NCBI GenBank assembly: GCA_003599455.1
Contig: QZKF01000102.1
Location: 1 to 42,655 of the forward strand
Origin: Comamonadaceae bacterium
GTDB lineage: Bacteria > Pseudomonadota > Gammaproteobacteria > Burkholderiales > Burkholderiaceae_C
DNA: 42,655 nt
Reading direction: 5' to 3'
The position numbers and the translations under genes are program-made. This document shows, in pieces, positions 9,805 through 18,326 of the stretch (position 1 is the stretch's first letter; the number at the start of each line of letters is the position of its first letter). The notes under the pieces were generated by a model, which did no database searches, was not told the DNA's origin, and saw only the letters and a program-made list of their open reading frames with translations.

Positions 9805-10818
9805 GTGATAAATAACCTGAACTTCCGCACCCTGGACCTCAACCTCCTGCGGGTCTTCGACGAGGTGATGACCGAGCGCAACCTCACGCGCGCGGCCCAC
9901 AACCTGGCCATGACGCAGCCGGCGGTGAGCAACGCGCTGCGCCGGCTGCGCGAGGTGCTGGGCGACGAGCTGGTGCAGCGCTCGGGCTACGGCGTGGAGC
10001 CCACGCCGGCCGCACTCGCCCTGTGGCCCACCGTGCGCGACGCCCTGCACCTGCTGCGGGAGTCGCTCGCGCCCGGTGTCTTCGACCCGGCCAGCGCGCG
10101 CAATGCCTTCGTGCTGGCCATGGCCGACGCCACCGCCGCCAAGCTCGTGCCGGGGCTGATGGACATCTTCGAGAGCGAGGCACCCGGCGCCAACCTGCGC
10201 GTGCTGCCATTGACCACGCGCGACCCGCGCGGGCTGCTGGAAAACGGTTCGGCCGATCTGGCGATCGGGCACTTCCCCGGCGTGCTCGCCGAACTGGGCG
10301 CCCTGCACCTGCAGGAACACAGCCCGCATTTCCACCACCAGCGCCTGTACGACGGCGAGTACGTGGTGGTCATGCGCCGCGGCCACCCGCTGGCCGGCAA
10401 GCCCCTGAGCCTGGACGCGTACTGCGAGGCGCGCCACCTGCTGGTGAGTTTTTCCGGCCGCCCGTTCGGTTTCGTCGACGAGGCGCTGGCCGCGCTCTCG
10501 CGCCAGCGCCGGGTGGTGCTCACCGTCAACCAGTTCTTCACCGCCGGACGCGTGGTCGCCACCACCGACCTGCTGACGGTGTTGCCGCGCCACTTCGTGG
10601 GTGCCACCGGCATGGAGCACGAACTCGCGCTCTGCGACCTGCCCCTGCAGGTGCCGGCCGTGCATGTGGATGCGCTCTGGCACCGTCAGGCCACGCACAA
10701 CTCCGCCCACCGCTGGCTGCGCCAGGCGGTGGAGCGGGCTTCCGCGATCGGTTTCCGCGCCACCAGGCCCGCGCCGACCAAGGCGCCGGCGAAAGCCACC
10801 CGCAAGGCCAGGGCCTGA
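9805..10818 (+). CDS. LysR-family transcriptional regulator (337 aa)
   Basis: The N-terminal winged helix-turn-helix is clear: LDLNLLRVFDEVMTERNLTRAAHNLAMTQPAVSNALRRLRE, with the 'TQPAVSNALRRLR' recognition helix of the NodD/NahR-like subgroup. The rest is a two-lobe effector domain, and the C-terminus carries an Ala/Lys/Arg-rich tail (APTKAPAKATRKARA) beyond the usual ~300 residues. The start codon is a GTG at 9805, since no in-frame ATG lies before the conserved region; no strong ribosome-binding site is visible. It is followed 22 bases later by a metallophosphoesterase gene. The effector is unknown. Confidence 0.88.
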   Translation: MINNLNFRTLDLNLLRVFDEVMTERNLTRAAHNLAMTQPAVSNALRRLREVLGDELVQRSGYGVEPTPAALALWPTVRDALHLLRESLAPGVFDPASARNAFVLAMADATAAKLVPGLMDIFESEAPGANLRVLPLTTRDPRGLLENGSADLAIGHFPGVLAELGALHLQEHSPHFHHQRLYDGEYVVVMRRGHPLAGKPLSLDAYCEARHLLVSFSGRPFGFVDEALAALSRQRRVVLTVNQFFTAGRVVATTDLLTVLPRHFVGATGMEHELALCDLPLQVPAVHVDALWHRQATHNSAHRWLRQAVERASAIGFRATRPAPTKAPAKATRKARA

Positions 10819-10840
10819 CGCCCTGCCCGACAATGCGCGC

Positions 10841-11683
10841 ATGAACATCCAGCTGCTCAGCGACCTGCACCTCGAAGCCAACCCCGACTTTGTGCCGCAG
10901 CCCGCGCCGGGCGCCGACCTGCTGGTGCTCGCGGGCGATGTGGGTTCGTACCAGAAGCGCCGCGACGGCAGCGTGATGGACGAGCCCGACTGGGGGCTGC
11001 GGCGGTTCGCCCGGTGGCCGGTGCCGGTGCTGTTCGTGCCGGGCAACCACGAGTACGACGCGCTGGACGTGGACGAGGCCCACGAGCGCCTGCGCGAGAC
11101 CTGCGAACGACTGGGCCTGCTGTGGCTGGAGCGCGAGACGCGCGTGATGCAGGGCGTGCGCTTCGTCGGCACCACGCTGTGGAGCGACTACGACGTGCTG
11201 GGGCAACGGGACAAGGCCTTCCGCGCCGCCAACCACTACCTGGTGAAGATGGCGAGCGAGCGCGACGGGCAGCTGTTCGACGCCGAGGCGATGCGGGCGC
11301 TGGCCATGGACTGCCAGCGCTGGCTGCGCGAGGCGCTGGCCGAGCCCTTCGACGGCACCACGGTGGTGGTCACACATTTCGCACCCACGCTGCACAGCAT
11401 GGACCCGCGCTATGGCAAGAGCCCGGGCACCGCGGGCTTCTGCAACGCACTGGACGACTGGCTGCCGCAGGCCGACCTCTGGCTGCACGGCCACCTGCAT
11501 TGCCCCACCGATGTGCAGGTCGGGCGCTGCCGCATCGTGGCCAACCCGCTGGGTTACGCCGACAAGAACGAGCAGGGCGCCTTTGTGGCGCAGCAACTCA
11601 TCGCCGTGCCCGAGCGCGGCGCGGCCACCGCCTTTGAGCCAGCGCAAGGCCGACCGGTGGCGAGGACATACACTCGCCACTGA
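10841..11683 (+). CDS. Calcineurin-like metallophosphoesterase (280 aa)
   Basis: All five family motifs are present in order: DLH (Asp8, His10), AGD (Asp33), GNHE (Asn69, His70), VTHFAP, and GHLH near the C-terminus. They form a two-metal centre for phosphoester hydrolysis. The protein is cytosolic, lacking a signal peptide; the substrate is unknown, as is usual for this subgroup of standalone bacterial phosphoesterases. The start at 10841 gives the motif-bearing first strand directly (MNIQLLSDLHLE). The gene trails the LysR gene by 22 bases and may be its co-transcribed partner, and it precedes the universal stress gene by 22 bases. Confidence 0.85.
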   Translation: MNIQLLSDLHLEANPDFVPQPAPGADLLVLAGDVGSYQKRRDGSVMDEPDWGLRRFARWPVPVLFVPGNHEYDALDVDEAHERLRETCERLGLLWLERETRVMQGVRFVGTTLWSDYDVLGQRDKAFRAANHYLVKMASERDGQLFDAEAMRALAMDCQRWLREALAEPFDGTTVVVTHFAPTLHSMDPRYGKSPGTAGFCNALDDWLPQADLWLHGHLHCPTDVQVGRCRIVANPLGYADKNEQGAFVAQQLIAVPERGAATAFEPAQGRPVARTYTRH

Positions 11684-11705
11684 CCCAACCCGATAGGAGA
11701 CCCCG

Positions 11706-12128
11706 ATGAAGATCCTGCTGGCTGTCGATGGCAGCGCGTACACCAAGAAGATGCTGGCCTACCTGGCCACGCACGCCGAGATGTTCGGCCCCAACAACGC
11801 CTTCTCGCTGATCACGGTACAGCTGCCCCTGCCGCCGCGCGCCCGCGCCGCCGTGGGTGCCGAAGAGGCCAACAGCTACTACGCCGAGGAGGCCGAAAAG
11901 GTCACCGCGCCGGTGGTGAAGTTCCTCAAGCGCCACGGCATCGACCCCAAGATCATCCACAAGGTCGGCTCGCCGGGCGAATTGATCGCCAAGGCGGGTG
12001 ACAGTGGCAAGTTCGATCTGGTGATGATGGGCTCGCACGGCCACAGCGCGCTGGGCAACCTCGTCATGGGCTCGGTCGCCACGCAGGTGCTGGCGCACTG
12101 CGGGGTGCCGGTGATGCTGGTGCGCTGA
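11706..12128 (+). CDS. Universal stress protein, UspA family (140 aa)
   Basis: A single Usp domain of standard length. It begins MKILLAVDGS, with the conserved Asp that contacts adenine in this family, and carries the ATP-binding signature GSHGHSALGNLVMGSVA (G-x2-G-x9-G-S type) near residues 110-126, so it is probably an ATP-binding member. Cytosolic; family members raise survival under starvation and other stresses. AGGAG lies eight bases before the ATG. A strong terminator follows directly. Confidence 0.92.
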   Translation: MKILLAVDGSAYTKKMLAYLATHAEMFGPNNAFSLITVQLPLPPRARAAVGAEEANSYYAEEAEKVTAPVVKFLKRHGIDPKIIHKVGSPGELIAKAGDSGKFDLVMMGSHGHSALGNLVMGSVATQVLAHCGVPVMLVR

Positions 12129-12146
12129 GCCTTCCGCACCGCATGG

Positions 12147-12175
12147 AAAAGGGCCGCGCGACGCGGCCCTTTTTT
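12147..12175. terminator. Bidirectional rho-independent terminator
   Basis: AAAAGGGCCGCG pairs with CGCGGCCCTTTT around a three-base loop, continuing into a T run on the plus strand and mirrored by AAAA on the left. It lies between the converging universal stress and TetR genes. Confidence 0.88.
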
Positions 12176-12195
12176 CGTGGCGTGGAGCCGCCGGT

Positions 12196-12843
12196 TCAGC
12201 GCGACTGCAAGCCGTCGAAGCAGGTGCTCAGCACCATGTCGATGATCTGTTCGCTGCTGTACTGCCCGCTGCCCTTGAGGAAACCGAGCACCGGGTCGCA
12301 GGCGCGGGCGTACAGCGTGTAGAGCACCGCAATGGGGGGCAGCGCGCGGTTGAGGCTGCCATCGGCCTGCGCCGCGGTGATCCAGGCGCCCAGGCGCTCG
12401 CTCACGTCCATCAGGCCATCGACGTAGGCCTTGTTGGTGGTCAGCGACGCCCGCAGGCTGGAGTTTTCGCTCGGCAGCGAGGGCATCTCGCCGGCCAGCT
12501 GCACCTCCATGGTCCAGCGCGCCACGGCCTTGAGCTGGTCGATCGGCCGCGTGCCCGCGGGCTCGCTCTCCCGTTTGTCGAGGAAGGCGCGGGCCCGGTC
12601 CATCACCCGCACCATGGCCGCGGCCGCCAGGTCTTCCTTGCTGGGAAAGTGCTTGTACAGACTGGCCTTGGCGATGCCCACTTCGGCCGCCACCTCGTCG
12701 ACCGTCATGGCGTCGAAGCCTTTTTCGGCCAGCAGGCGGTTGACCGCCGTGATGATCGCGTCTTCACGGGCGAGGTGCATCTGAGCGCGAAAGCTGCGCT
12801 TCGGGGGTGTTTCGAGGGGCGATTTGAGGACGGCGCTGGCCAT
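12196..12843 (-). CDS. TetR-family transcriptional regulator (215 aa)
   Basis: The N-terminal helix-turn-helix is plain: [44 protein letters not shown]. The C-terminal half is a ligand-binding helical domain with a TetR-type layout. The ATG at 12843 has AAGG seven bases before it; a TTG two codons upstream is less likely. The gene is divergent from the fasciclin gene, and the shared region holds a perfect 24-base palindrome (12877-12900), very likely this protein's operator. Autoregulation and control of the fasciclin gene are inferred from that layout. Ligand unknown. Confidence 0.9.
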   Translation of the reverse strand: MASAVLKSPLETPPKRSFRAQMHLAREDAIITAVNRLLAEKGFDAMTVDEVAAEVGIAKASLYKHFPSKEDLAAAAMVRVMDRARAFLDKRESEPAGTRPIDQLKAVARWTMEVQLAGEMPSLPSENSSLRASLTTNKAYVDGLMDVSERLGAWITAAQADGSLNRALPPIAVLYTLYARACDPVLGFLKGSGQYSSEQIIDMVLSTCFDGLQSR

Positions 12844-12853
12844 GGACAACCTT

Positions 12854-12882
12854 TTGACAGGACTTGGATTCTGCCCGATATC
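12854..12882 (+). promoter_or_regulatory. Candidate promoter reading towards the fasciclin gene
   Basis: A perfect TTGACA (12854-12859) is followed after 17 bases by GATATC (12877-12882), a weak -10 that is itself the left end of the 24-base palindrome. If used, a repressor on the palindrome would block it directly. A second AT-rich region at 12911-12943 may hold other promoter elements, including a minus-strand TTGAAA-18-TAACAT candidate for the tetR gene. Confidence 0.35.
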
Positions 12883-12900
12883 GACGAACTCGTCGATATC
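12877..12900. promoter_or_regulatory. Perfect 24-bp palindrome, probable TetR operator
   Basis: GATATCGACGA (12877-12887) and TCGTCGATATC (12890-12900) are exact inverted repeats around AC. Eleven-base perfect arms between a tetR gene and a divergent target are the usual picture of a TetR-family operator. Confidence 0.75.
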
Positions 12901-13027
12901 CCTACCGATAAGTTATGTTACAGACTATATGGTAATTTTTTCAACTCATGCGGATAACATCCGATCCAGCCCACGCCATACCGCGCCGGCCCAACCCGTT
13001 TCCATTCAACCCCTGAAGGATTCCGCC

Positions 13028-13483
13028 ATGAAAAAAACCCTGATCGCTTCCCTCTTCGCACTCAGCGCCCTGAGTTCGGCCCACGCCGCCGACATCGTGG
13101 ACACCGCAGTGGCCGCCGGTTCGTTCAAGACCCTGGTGACCGCGGTGCAGGCCGCCGGTCTGGTCGACACGCTCAAGGGCCCGGGCCCGTTCACCGTGTT
13201 CGCCCCGACCGACGAGGCCTTCGCCAAGATCCCCAAGGCCACGCTGGACGCGCTGCTCAAGGACAAGGCCGCGCTGACCAAGGTGCTGACCTACCACGTG
13301 GTGCCGGGCAAGGTGATGGCCAAGGACGTAAAGGCCGGCACCGTCAAGACCGTGCAGGGCAGCATGCTCACCGTGTCCACCGCCGGTGGCGTGAAGGTGG
13401 ATGCCGCCAACGTGGTCAAGACCGACATCGCCGCCGACAACGGCGTGATCCACGTGATCGACACCGTGGTCATGCCCAAGTAA
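13028..13483 (+). CDS. Exported fasciclin (FAS1)-domain protein (151 aa)
   Basis: A signal peptide ([21 protein letters not shown], probable cut after AHA) leads into one FAS1 domain. The conserved H1 box appears as [17 protein letters not shown], followed by [14 protein letters not shown] and the closing [14 protein letters not shown] (H2 box), so the domain is complete. Such secreted proteins are thought to act in adhesion or surface interactions; the role in this group is not established. The start at 13028 has AAGGA upstream. The gene is monocistronic, ends at a terminator, and is divergent from a TetR gene with a palindrome in the shared upstream region. Confidence 0.92.
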   Translation: MKKTLIASLFALSALSSAHAADIVDTAVAAGSFKTLVTAVQAAGLVDTLKGPGPFTVFAPTDEAFAKIPKATLDALLKDKAALTKVLTYHVVPGKVMAKDVKAGTVKTVQGSMLTVSTAGGVKVDAANVVKTDIAADNGVIHVIDTVVMPK

Positions 13484-13503
13484 GGCCGCCACGCCGACCG
13501 CAG

Positions 13504-13529
13504 AAGCCCCGCCCTGGCGGGGCTTTTTT
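13504..13529. terminator. Rho-independent terminator after the fasciclin gene
   Basis: AAGCCCCGCC (13504-13513) pairs with GGCGGGGCTT (13516-13525) around a two-base gap, followed by TTTT. It ends four bases before the stop codon of the convergent ArgP-like gene, so it may help end both transcripts. Confidence 0.88.
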
Positions 13530-13532
13530 GCG

Positions 13533-14462
13533 TCAGCCCGCGACCTTGTCGACCGGCCGCAGGTTCTGCGCGGCCGCGCCGCGCAACGCGGAGCTGAGCG
13601 CGTCCAGCACGTCGGAGTTGAGGTTCCAGCAGTGCCAGTGCAGCGCCACGCCCAGGCGGTGGCGCGGTGCGAGGTTGACCAGCTCCCCGCTCGCCAGCAG
13701 ATCGCGCACCCGCAGCTCCGGCAGCACGCTCACGCCCCAGCCGGCCAGCACCGCGCGCACCTGGCCTTCGCTCGAGGGCACGAACAGCTGCTTGAGCATC
13801 ACGCGCGGCAGGCCGAAGGCCTTGGCCACGAAGCCGTGCTGCAGGTTGTCCTTGCGGTTGAACGCCACGAAGGGCTGCTTGTGGAAGTTGTGCGCGTTCA
13901 GTCCCTTGGGGCAGTGCTCGGCGGCATAGGCCGCCTGCGCCACCACCACGTAGTCCATGGTGCCCAGCGCCTCCATCTTGCAGCCGCGCAGCGCCTGGCC
14001 CAGCGAGGTCACGCAGCCCAGCACCTGGCCTTCGCGGAGCCACTCGTGGGTGAACTCCTGGTCGTCGGTGATGATTTCGATCGGCAGGCCGCCCTGCGCC
14101 AGCGCGTCGAGCGCGGGCAGCGCCCAGGTGGCAATGCTGTCGGCGTTGATCGCCACCGAGATGCGCTCCTCGTCGCGGCCGCTGCCGGTGGAACTGGGCG
14201 CGAGCTCCTTGAGGTCCTTCTCCAGGTCGGCGCGCAGCAGCCGCATCATCTTCGCGTGCTTGAGCATGAGCTGCCCCGCCGCGGTGGGCTTGAGCGGGCG
14301 GCTGCGCACGATCAGCACCGTGCCCACCTGCGCCTCCAGCGCGCGCAGCCGCTGCGACACGGCGGACTGGGTGATCGAGAGGCGCTGCGCGGCGCGCTCG
14401 AAGCCGCCCTCTTCGATGATGGCGGCCAGGCATTCGAGGGCGTCAGGGTCGAAGGTACTCAT
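13533..14462 (-). CDS. LysR-family regulator, ArgP/IciA-like (309 aa)
   Basis: Recognisable as the ArgP subgroup by its N-terminal helix-turn-helix (FERAAQRLSITQSAVSQRLRALEAQVGTVLIVR) and the effector-domain pattern with INADSIATW and LPIEIITDDQEFTHEWLREGQVLGCVTS. In enterics ArgP senses lysine/arginine and controls the ArgO exporter. Here the gene is divergent from a D-amino-acid dehydrogenase gene rather than an exporter, suggesting amino-acid-responsive control of that enzyme. The ATG at 14462 has GGAG five bases upstream. The 151-base divergent region has a minus-strand TAAAAT -10 candidate and a weak plus-strand TTCACC-17-CATACT candidate (14549-14577). Confidence 0.88.
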   Translation of the reverse strand: MSTFDPDALECLAAIIEEGGFERAAQRLSITQSAVSQRLRALEAQVGTVLIVRSRPLKPTAAGQLMLKHAKMMRLLRADLEKDLKELAPSSTGSGRDEERISVAINADSIATWALPALDALAQGGLPIEIITDDQEFTHEWLREGQVLGCVTSLGQALRGCKMEALGTMDYVVVAQAAYAAEHCPKGLNAHNFHKQPFVAFNRKDNLQHGFVAKAFGLPRVMLKQLFVPSSEGQVRAVLAGWGVSVLPELRVRDLLASGELVNLAPRHRLGVALHWHCWNLNSDVLDALSSALRGAAAQNLRPVDKVAG

Positions 14463-14613
14463 GAGAACTCCGTGGCGTCGGGTGTGCCTGCGGCTTGTGG
14501 CCGAGCACATAAGTCAATCTGATGGAGGAAATTTTAGTTTAATTTCGCTTCACCTCGAACCGGATTTTTCCCATACTGCGGCGCAACACACATCCTCTTT
14601 CTTGGAGCAGGCC

Positions 14614-15975
14614 ATGCAAGTCACGGTACTCGGCGCAGGCATCATCGGGGTCAGCACGGCGTGGCATCTGCTGCAACGCGGTCACGAAGTCACGCTGGTC
14701 GATCGGCAGGCCGACGCCGCCCTGGAGACCAGCTTCGCCAACGCGGCGCAGATCTCGGTCAGCTACTGCGAACCCTGGGCCAACAAGGACGCCCCGCTCA
14801 AGACGCTGAAGTGGATGTTCTCCGACGAGTCGCCGCTGCTGTTCCGCCCGCAGCTCGACTGGGCGCAATGGCGCTGGGGCCTGCAGTTCCTCGCGCAGTG
14901 CAACGACACCGCCTTCGTGCGCAACGTGGCCCAGCTCGTCGCGCTCGGCGCCTACAGCCACGCGGCGCTCAAGGAGGTGGTGGCCGAGACCGGCATCGAC
15001 TACCACCGGCTCGAGCGCGGCATCGCGCACTACTACACCGACCAGAAATCCTTCGACGGCGCGGCCGATGCGGCGGCCGTGATGCAGCGCTTCGGCGTGC
15101 AACGCCGCGTGGTCTCGCGCGACGAGCTGCTCGCCATCGAACCGGCGCTCCAGTCTTTTGGCGATCGCATCGTCGGCGGCACCTACACGAAGAGCGACGA
15201 GTCGGGCGACGCGCGCGTGTTCACGCAGAAGCTGGCGGCGCTGTGCGGCCAGCGCGGCGCGCAGCTGCTGTTCGGGCACGACATCGAGCGGATGGAGAGC
15301 GACGGCCGCGAAGTGCGCCAGGTGCGCGTGCGCGATCGCGTCAGCGGCACCGCGCGCACCCTCAAAGCCGACGCCTTCGTCGTGGCCTGCGGCTCCTACT
15401 CCACGCCGCTGCTCAGGTCGGTGGGCGTGAACGTGCCGATCTACCCCGGCAAGGGCTACAGCGCCACCCTGCCCTTGCTGCAACCCGAACGCGCGCCCTC
15501 GGTCAGCATGCTCGACGACCAGATGAAGTGCGCGGTCTCGCGCCTGGGCGACCAGCTGCGCGTGGCCGGCACCATCGAGCTCGGCGGCTTCGACCTCTCG
15601 CTCGACACGCCGCTGGCGCGCAAGCGCTGCGAGATGCTGGTGCGCCGCATCGAGCAGGTGTTTCCGGGCGTGGCCGACACGCGCACGCCCGAAGAAGGTG
15701 GCGACCCGCAGTTCTGGTGCGGCCTGCGCCCCGCCACGCCGACCAACATCCCGCTGATCGGCCGCACGAAGCTGCGCCGGCTCTGGATCAACGCGGGCCA
15801 CGGCACGCTGGGCTGGACGCACGGCGCCGGTTCGGGCAAGGCCATCGCCGAGCTCATCCACGGAGAGCAGCCTGCGATGAACTTCGGCTTCCACGGCCTC
15901 GAGGCCCGCCCGAGAAGCGCAGCCACCCCGATCGCTGGGCGGCTGCAGACCACGCCGCCGCCCAGCCAGGCCTGA
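14614..15975 (+). CDS. dadA: D-amino-acid dehydrogenase, DadA-like (453 aa)
   Basis: FAD flavoprotein that oxidises D-amino acids to 2-oxo acids and ammonia, passing electrons to the respiratory chain at the inner membrane. The N-terminal Rossmann motif GAGIIG (7-12) with an acidic residue at the end of the second strand (VTLVDR) binds FAD. Further family features are the SFANAAQIS stretch, IYPGKGYSATLP and the C-terminal GLRPATPTNIPLIGRT...GHGTLGWTHGAGSGK. The length is slightly over the usual ~430 owing to a variable tail. TTGGAG precedes the ATG at 14614. No alanine racemase gene (dadX) follows, so this may be a paralogue with another substrate preference. Divergent from an ArgP-like regulator. 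Confidence 0.88.
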   Translation: MQVTVLGAGIIGVSTAWHLLQRGHEVTLVDRQADAALETSFANAAQISVSYCEPWANKDAPLKTLKWMFSDESPLLFRPQLDWAQWRWGLQFLAQCNDTAFVRNVAQLVALGAYSHAALKEVVAETGIDYHRLERGIAHYYTDQKSFDGAADAAAVMQRFGVQRRVVSRDELLAIEPALQSFGDRIVGGTYTKSDESGDARVFTQKLAALCGQRGAQLLFGHDIERMESDGREVRQVRVRDRVSGTARTLKADAFVVACGSYSTPLLRSVGVNVPIYPGKGYSATLPLLQPERAPSVSMLDDQMKCAVSRLGDQLRVAGTIELGGFDLSLDTPLARKRCEMLVRRIEQVFPGVADTRTPEEGGDPQFWCGLRPATPTNIPLIGRTKLRRLWINAGHGTLGWTHGAGSGKAIAELIHGEQPAMNFGFHGLEARPRSAATPIAGRLQTTPPPSQA

Positions 15976-15985
15976 GAGGCAGGCC

Positions 15986-16879
15986 TCAGGCGCGCGACTG
16001 CGCCACCACTTCGTCGAACATGGCCTGAGCCGCGATCGACAAGGCCTTGGCCTTGTGCCGCGCCAGCACGATGGACCGGCGCAGCGCCGGGTCGCGGACC
16101 ACAATCGCCCGCAGGCGCTCGCGCCGGAAGTGAAACAGCGTGAGCTCGGGGACAACGCTCACACCCAGGCCTTGGGCGATCAGCGCCGACAGCGTGGCGA
16201 GGTGCTCGACCTCCAGGCCGTCCGCGTGCGCGGCGTGCACGGCAGGCTGGGCCTGCAGGTGCTGGCGCACGCTGCTGCTGCGGGCCAGGTGCATCATGTC
16301 GGGCCCGGCGGCCTGGGCCAGGCTCACGAAACGGCGGTTCGCGAGCGGGTGGTCATCGCGGCAGACCAGAAAGAATTTCTCCCGGCGCAGCACCACGCAG
16401 TCGAACTCCTGCAGGTCCTCGCCCGCCGTGATCGCCATGTCGACCCGGCCCTCGCGCAGCATGGCCAGGCCGGCACCGGCCAGTGCATCGAACAGCTCCA
16501 CCTTGATGCGCGGATTGGCCGCGCGGTAGCGCGCAATCACCTGCGGCATCCACTCCGCCGCCACCGACGGCAGCGCGGCCACCGCCACCCGGCCCACGCG
16601 CCGCTGGGCCAGGTCCTGCAGTCCGGCAAAGGCCTGGCGCATGTCGTTCTGGATGCGGCGCACCTCTTCGACAAACACCTCGCCCTCCGGGGTCAGCGTC
16701 ACGTGGCGCGTCGAACGCTCGAACAGCCGCACACCGGCGCTTGCCTCGATGCGGCCGATCTTCTGGCTGAACGCACTTTGCGACAGATGGCAGCGCTCCG
16801 CCGCCCTCGTGAAGTGCTGGGTCTGCGCGAGCGCGAGGAACGCATCGAAATCCCGCGTGGAAATATTGATTGATCTCAT
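15986..16879 (-). CDS. LysR-family regulator, probable controller of the AtuA operon (297 aa)
   Basis: A standard-length LysR protein with a clear helix-turn-helix: FLALAQTQHFTRAAERCHLSQSAFSQKIGRIEASAGVRLFER. The effector domain follows, with GRVAVAALPSVAAEWMPQVI opening it. It is divergent from the AtuA-family gene with only 52 bases between the start codons, so it most likely controls that operon and itself. A perfect 10-base palindrome TCATCGATGA (16876-16885) overlaps its own start codon and could be part of the operator. No clear ribosome-binding site is visible at the ATG. The gene converges on dadA with a ten-base gap. Confidence 0.9.
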   Translation of the reverse strand: MRSINISTRDFDAFLALAQTQHFTRAAERCHLSQSAFSQKIGRIEASAGVRLFERSTRHVTLTPEGEVFVEEVRRIQNDMRQAFAGLQDLAQRRVGRVAVAALPSVAAEWMPQVIARYRAANPRIKVELFDALAGAGLAMLREGRVDMAITAGEDLQEFDCVVLRREKFFLVCRDDHPLANRRFVSLAQAAGPDMMHLARSSSVRQHLQAQPAVHAAHADGLEVEHLATLSALIAQGLGVSVVPELTLFHFRRERLRAIVVRDPALRRSIVLARHKAKALSIAAQAMFDEVVAQSRA

Positions 16880-16931
16880 CGATGAATTCAGCCGTTTTTT
16901 CCATTTTACAAGTCAGTTTGGGAATCCGATC

Positions 16932-18326
16932 ATGCGCCCCATGGCCCAGACACACACCCCTTCACACGACGTCCTGCGCATCGGCTGTGGCGCCGGCTTC
17001 TCGGGCGACCGCTGGGACGCGGCGGTCGCGGTGGTCGGCACCCTGGTGGCGCAAGGCGGCCCCTCGGCACTGATCTTCGAGACGCTGGCCGAGCGCACCC
17101 TGGCCCTGGCGCAACTGCAGCGCCGCGGCGATCCGGGCGCGGGCTGCGAGCCCATGCTGGAGCGTTTCGTGGCGCCGGTGTTGAGCCCCTGCGTGCAGCA
17201 CGGCATCCCGATCATCGGCAACTTCGGCGCGGCCAACCCGCGCGCCGCGGCCGAACGACTGCAGCGGCTGGCCAGGTCGCTCGGCCTGCCCGCGCTGCGC
17301 ATCGCCGTGGTCGAGGGCGATGATCTGTTGACCGGCCTGGATGCCGGCCGCCTGCAGAGCCTGCTGCCCGCGCACCTGAACGGCAGGACGCTGGTGAGCG
17401 CCAACGCCTACCTGGGCGCGGTGGAAATCGCGCAGGCGCTGCGGGAAGGCGCGCAGGTCGTGGTCACCGGCCGTGTGGCCGACCCGTCCCTCGCACTCGG
17501 ACCGATGATGGCCCACTTCGGCTGGGCCGGCGACGACTGGGACCGGCTCGCCTGCGGCACCATCGCCGGCCACCTGCTCGAATGCGGCGCGCAGGTCTGC
17601 GGCGGTTACTTTGCCGACCCGGGCGTCAAGGACGTGCCGCAGCTCGCGCGGGTGGGATTTCCGCTGGTCGAGATGCACGCCGACGGCCGCTTCGTCGTCA
17701 CCAAGGCCTGGAGCACGGGCGGTTGCGTCGACACGCGAACGGTGAAGGAGCAGCTGCTCTACGAGATCCACGACCCGGCGCGCTACCTCACGCCCGACGT
17801 GGTCGCCGACATCGCCGAGGTCGAGGTCCGGGCCGTCGGGCCGGACCGGGTGGAGGTCACCGGCGTGCGCGGCCATGCCCTGCCGCCCACGCTGAAGGCC
17901 ACCGTCTGCTTCGACGCGGGCTGGCTGGCCGAGGGCGAGATCTCCTACGCGGGCGCGAATGCTGCTGGTCGCGGGCGGCTGGCTGGCGAGATCGTCCGGG
18001 AACGGCTGCAACAGATCGGTTTGAAGCACCTGCCGTTGCGGATCGACCTGATCGGCCAGTCCAGCGTGCTCGCCGACGACGCGGGGCGCTGGCATGGCCC
18101 GGTGCAAGACGACGGCGGCGGCATCCACGACATCCGCCTGCGCGTGGCCGCCAGCACGGGCCACCGCAACGACGCGGAAGCCGTGGCGCGCGAGGTGCTG
18201 GCGCTCTACACCTGTGGCCCGGCGGGCGGCGGCGGCGTGCGCACGCAGGTCAGCAGCCGGCTGGCCAGCGATTCCTGTTTCGTGCCGCGCGACTGGGTGC
18301 GGCCCACCTGGAGCTTCGTGCCATGA
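16932..18326 (+). CDS. AtuA family protein (acyclic terpene utilisation, DUF1446), 464 aa
   Basis: The pattern IGCGAGFSGDRWDAAVAVV at the N-terminus, IPIIGNFGAANPRAAA, VVTGRVADPSLALGPMM and the AKAWSTGGCVDTRTVKEQLLYEI stretch identify the AtuA family, first described in the citronellol/geraniol catabolic cluster of Pseudomonas. Its biochemical reaction is unknown, and many members lie outside terpene clusters. Cytosolic. The start at 16932 has GGGAA eight bases upstream; a second ATG nine bases later lacks one. The stop overlaps the next start (ATGA). Context with a Bug receptor and a serine hydrolase suggests breakdown of an imported organic acid or amide. Confidence 0.88.
   Translation: MRPMAQTHTPSHDVLRIGCGAGFSGDRWDAAVAVVGTLVAQGGPSALIFETLAERTLALAQLQRRGDPGAGCEPMLERFVAPVLSPCVQHGIPIIGNFGAANPRAAAERLQRLARSLGLPALRIAVVEGDDLLTGLDAGRLQSLLPAHLNGRTLVSANAYLGAVEIAQALREGAQVVVTGRVADPSLALGPMMAHFGWAGDDWDRLACGTIAGHLLECGAQVCGGYFADPGVKDVPQLARVGFPLVEMHADGRFVVTKAWSTGGCVDTRTVKEQLLYEIHDPARYLTPDVVADIAEVEVRAVGPDRVEVTGVRGHALPPTLKATVCFDAGWLAEGEISYAGANAAGRGRLAGEIVRERLQQIGLKHLPLRIDLIGQSSVLADDAGRWHGPVQDDGGGIHDIRLRVAASTGHRNDAEAVAREVLALYTCGPAGGGGVRTQVSSRLASDSCFVPRDWVRPTWSFVP

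Noticed and set aside
16353..16955. Alternative minus-strand ORF starting MCLGHGAHDRIPKL upstream of the LysR gene
   Set aside because: It is in a different frame from the LysR reading and degenerates into Arg/Gly/Ala-rich shadow sequence.
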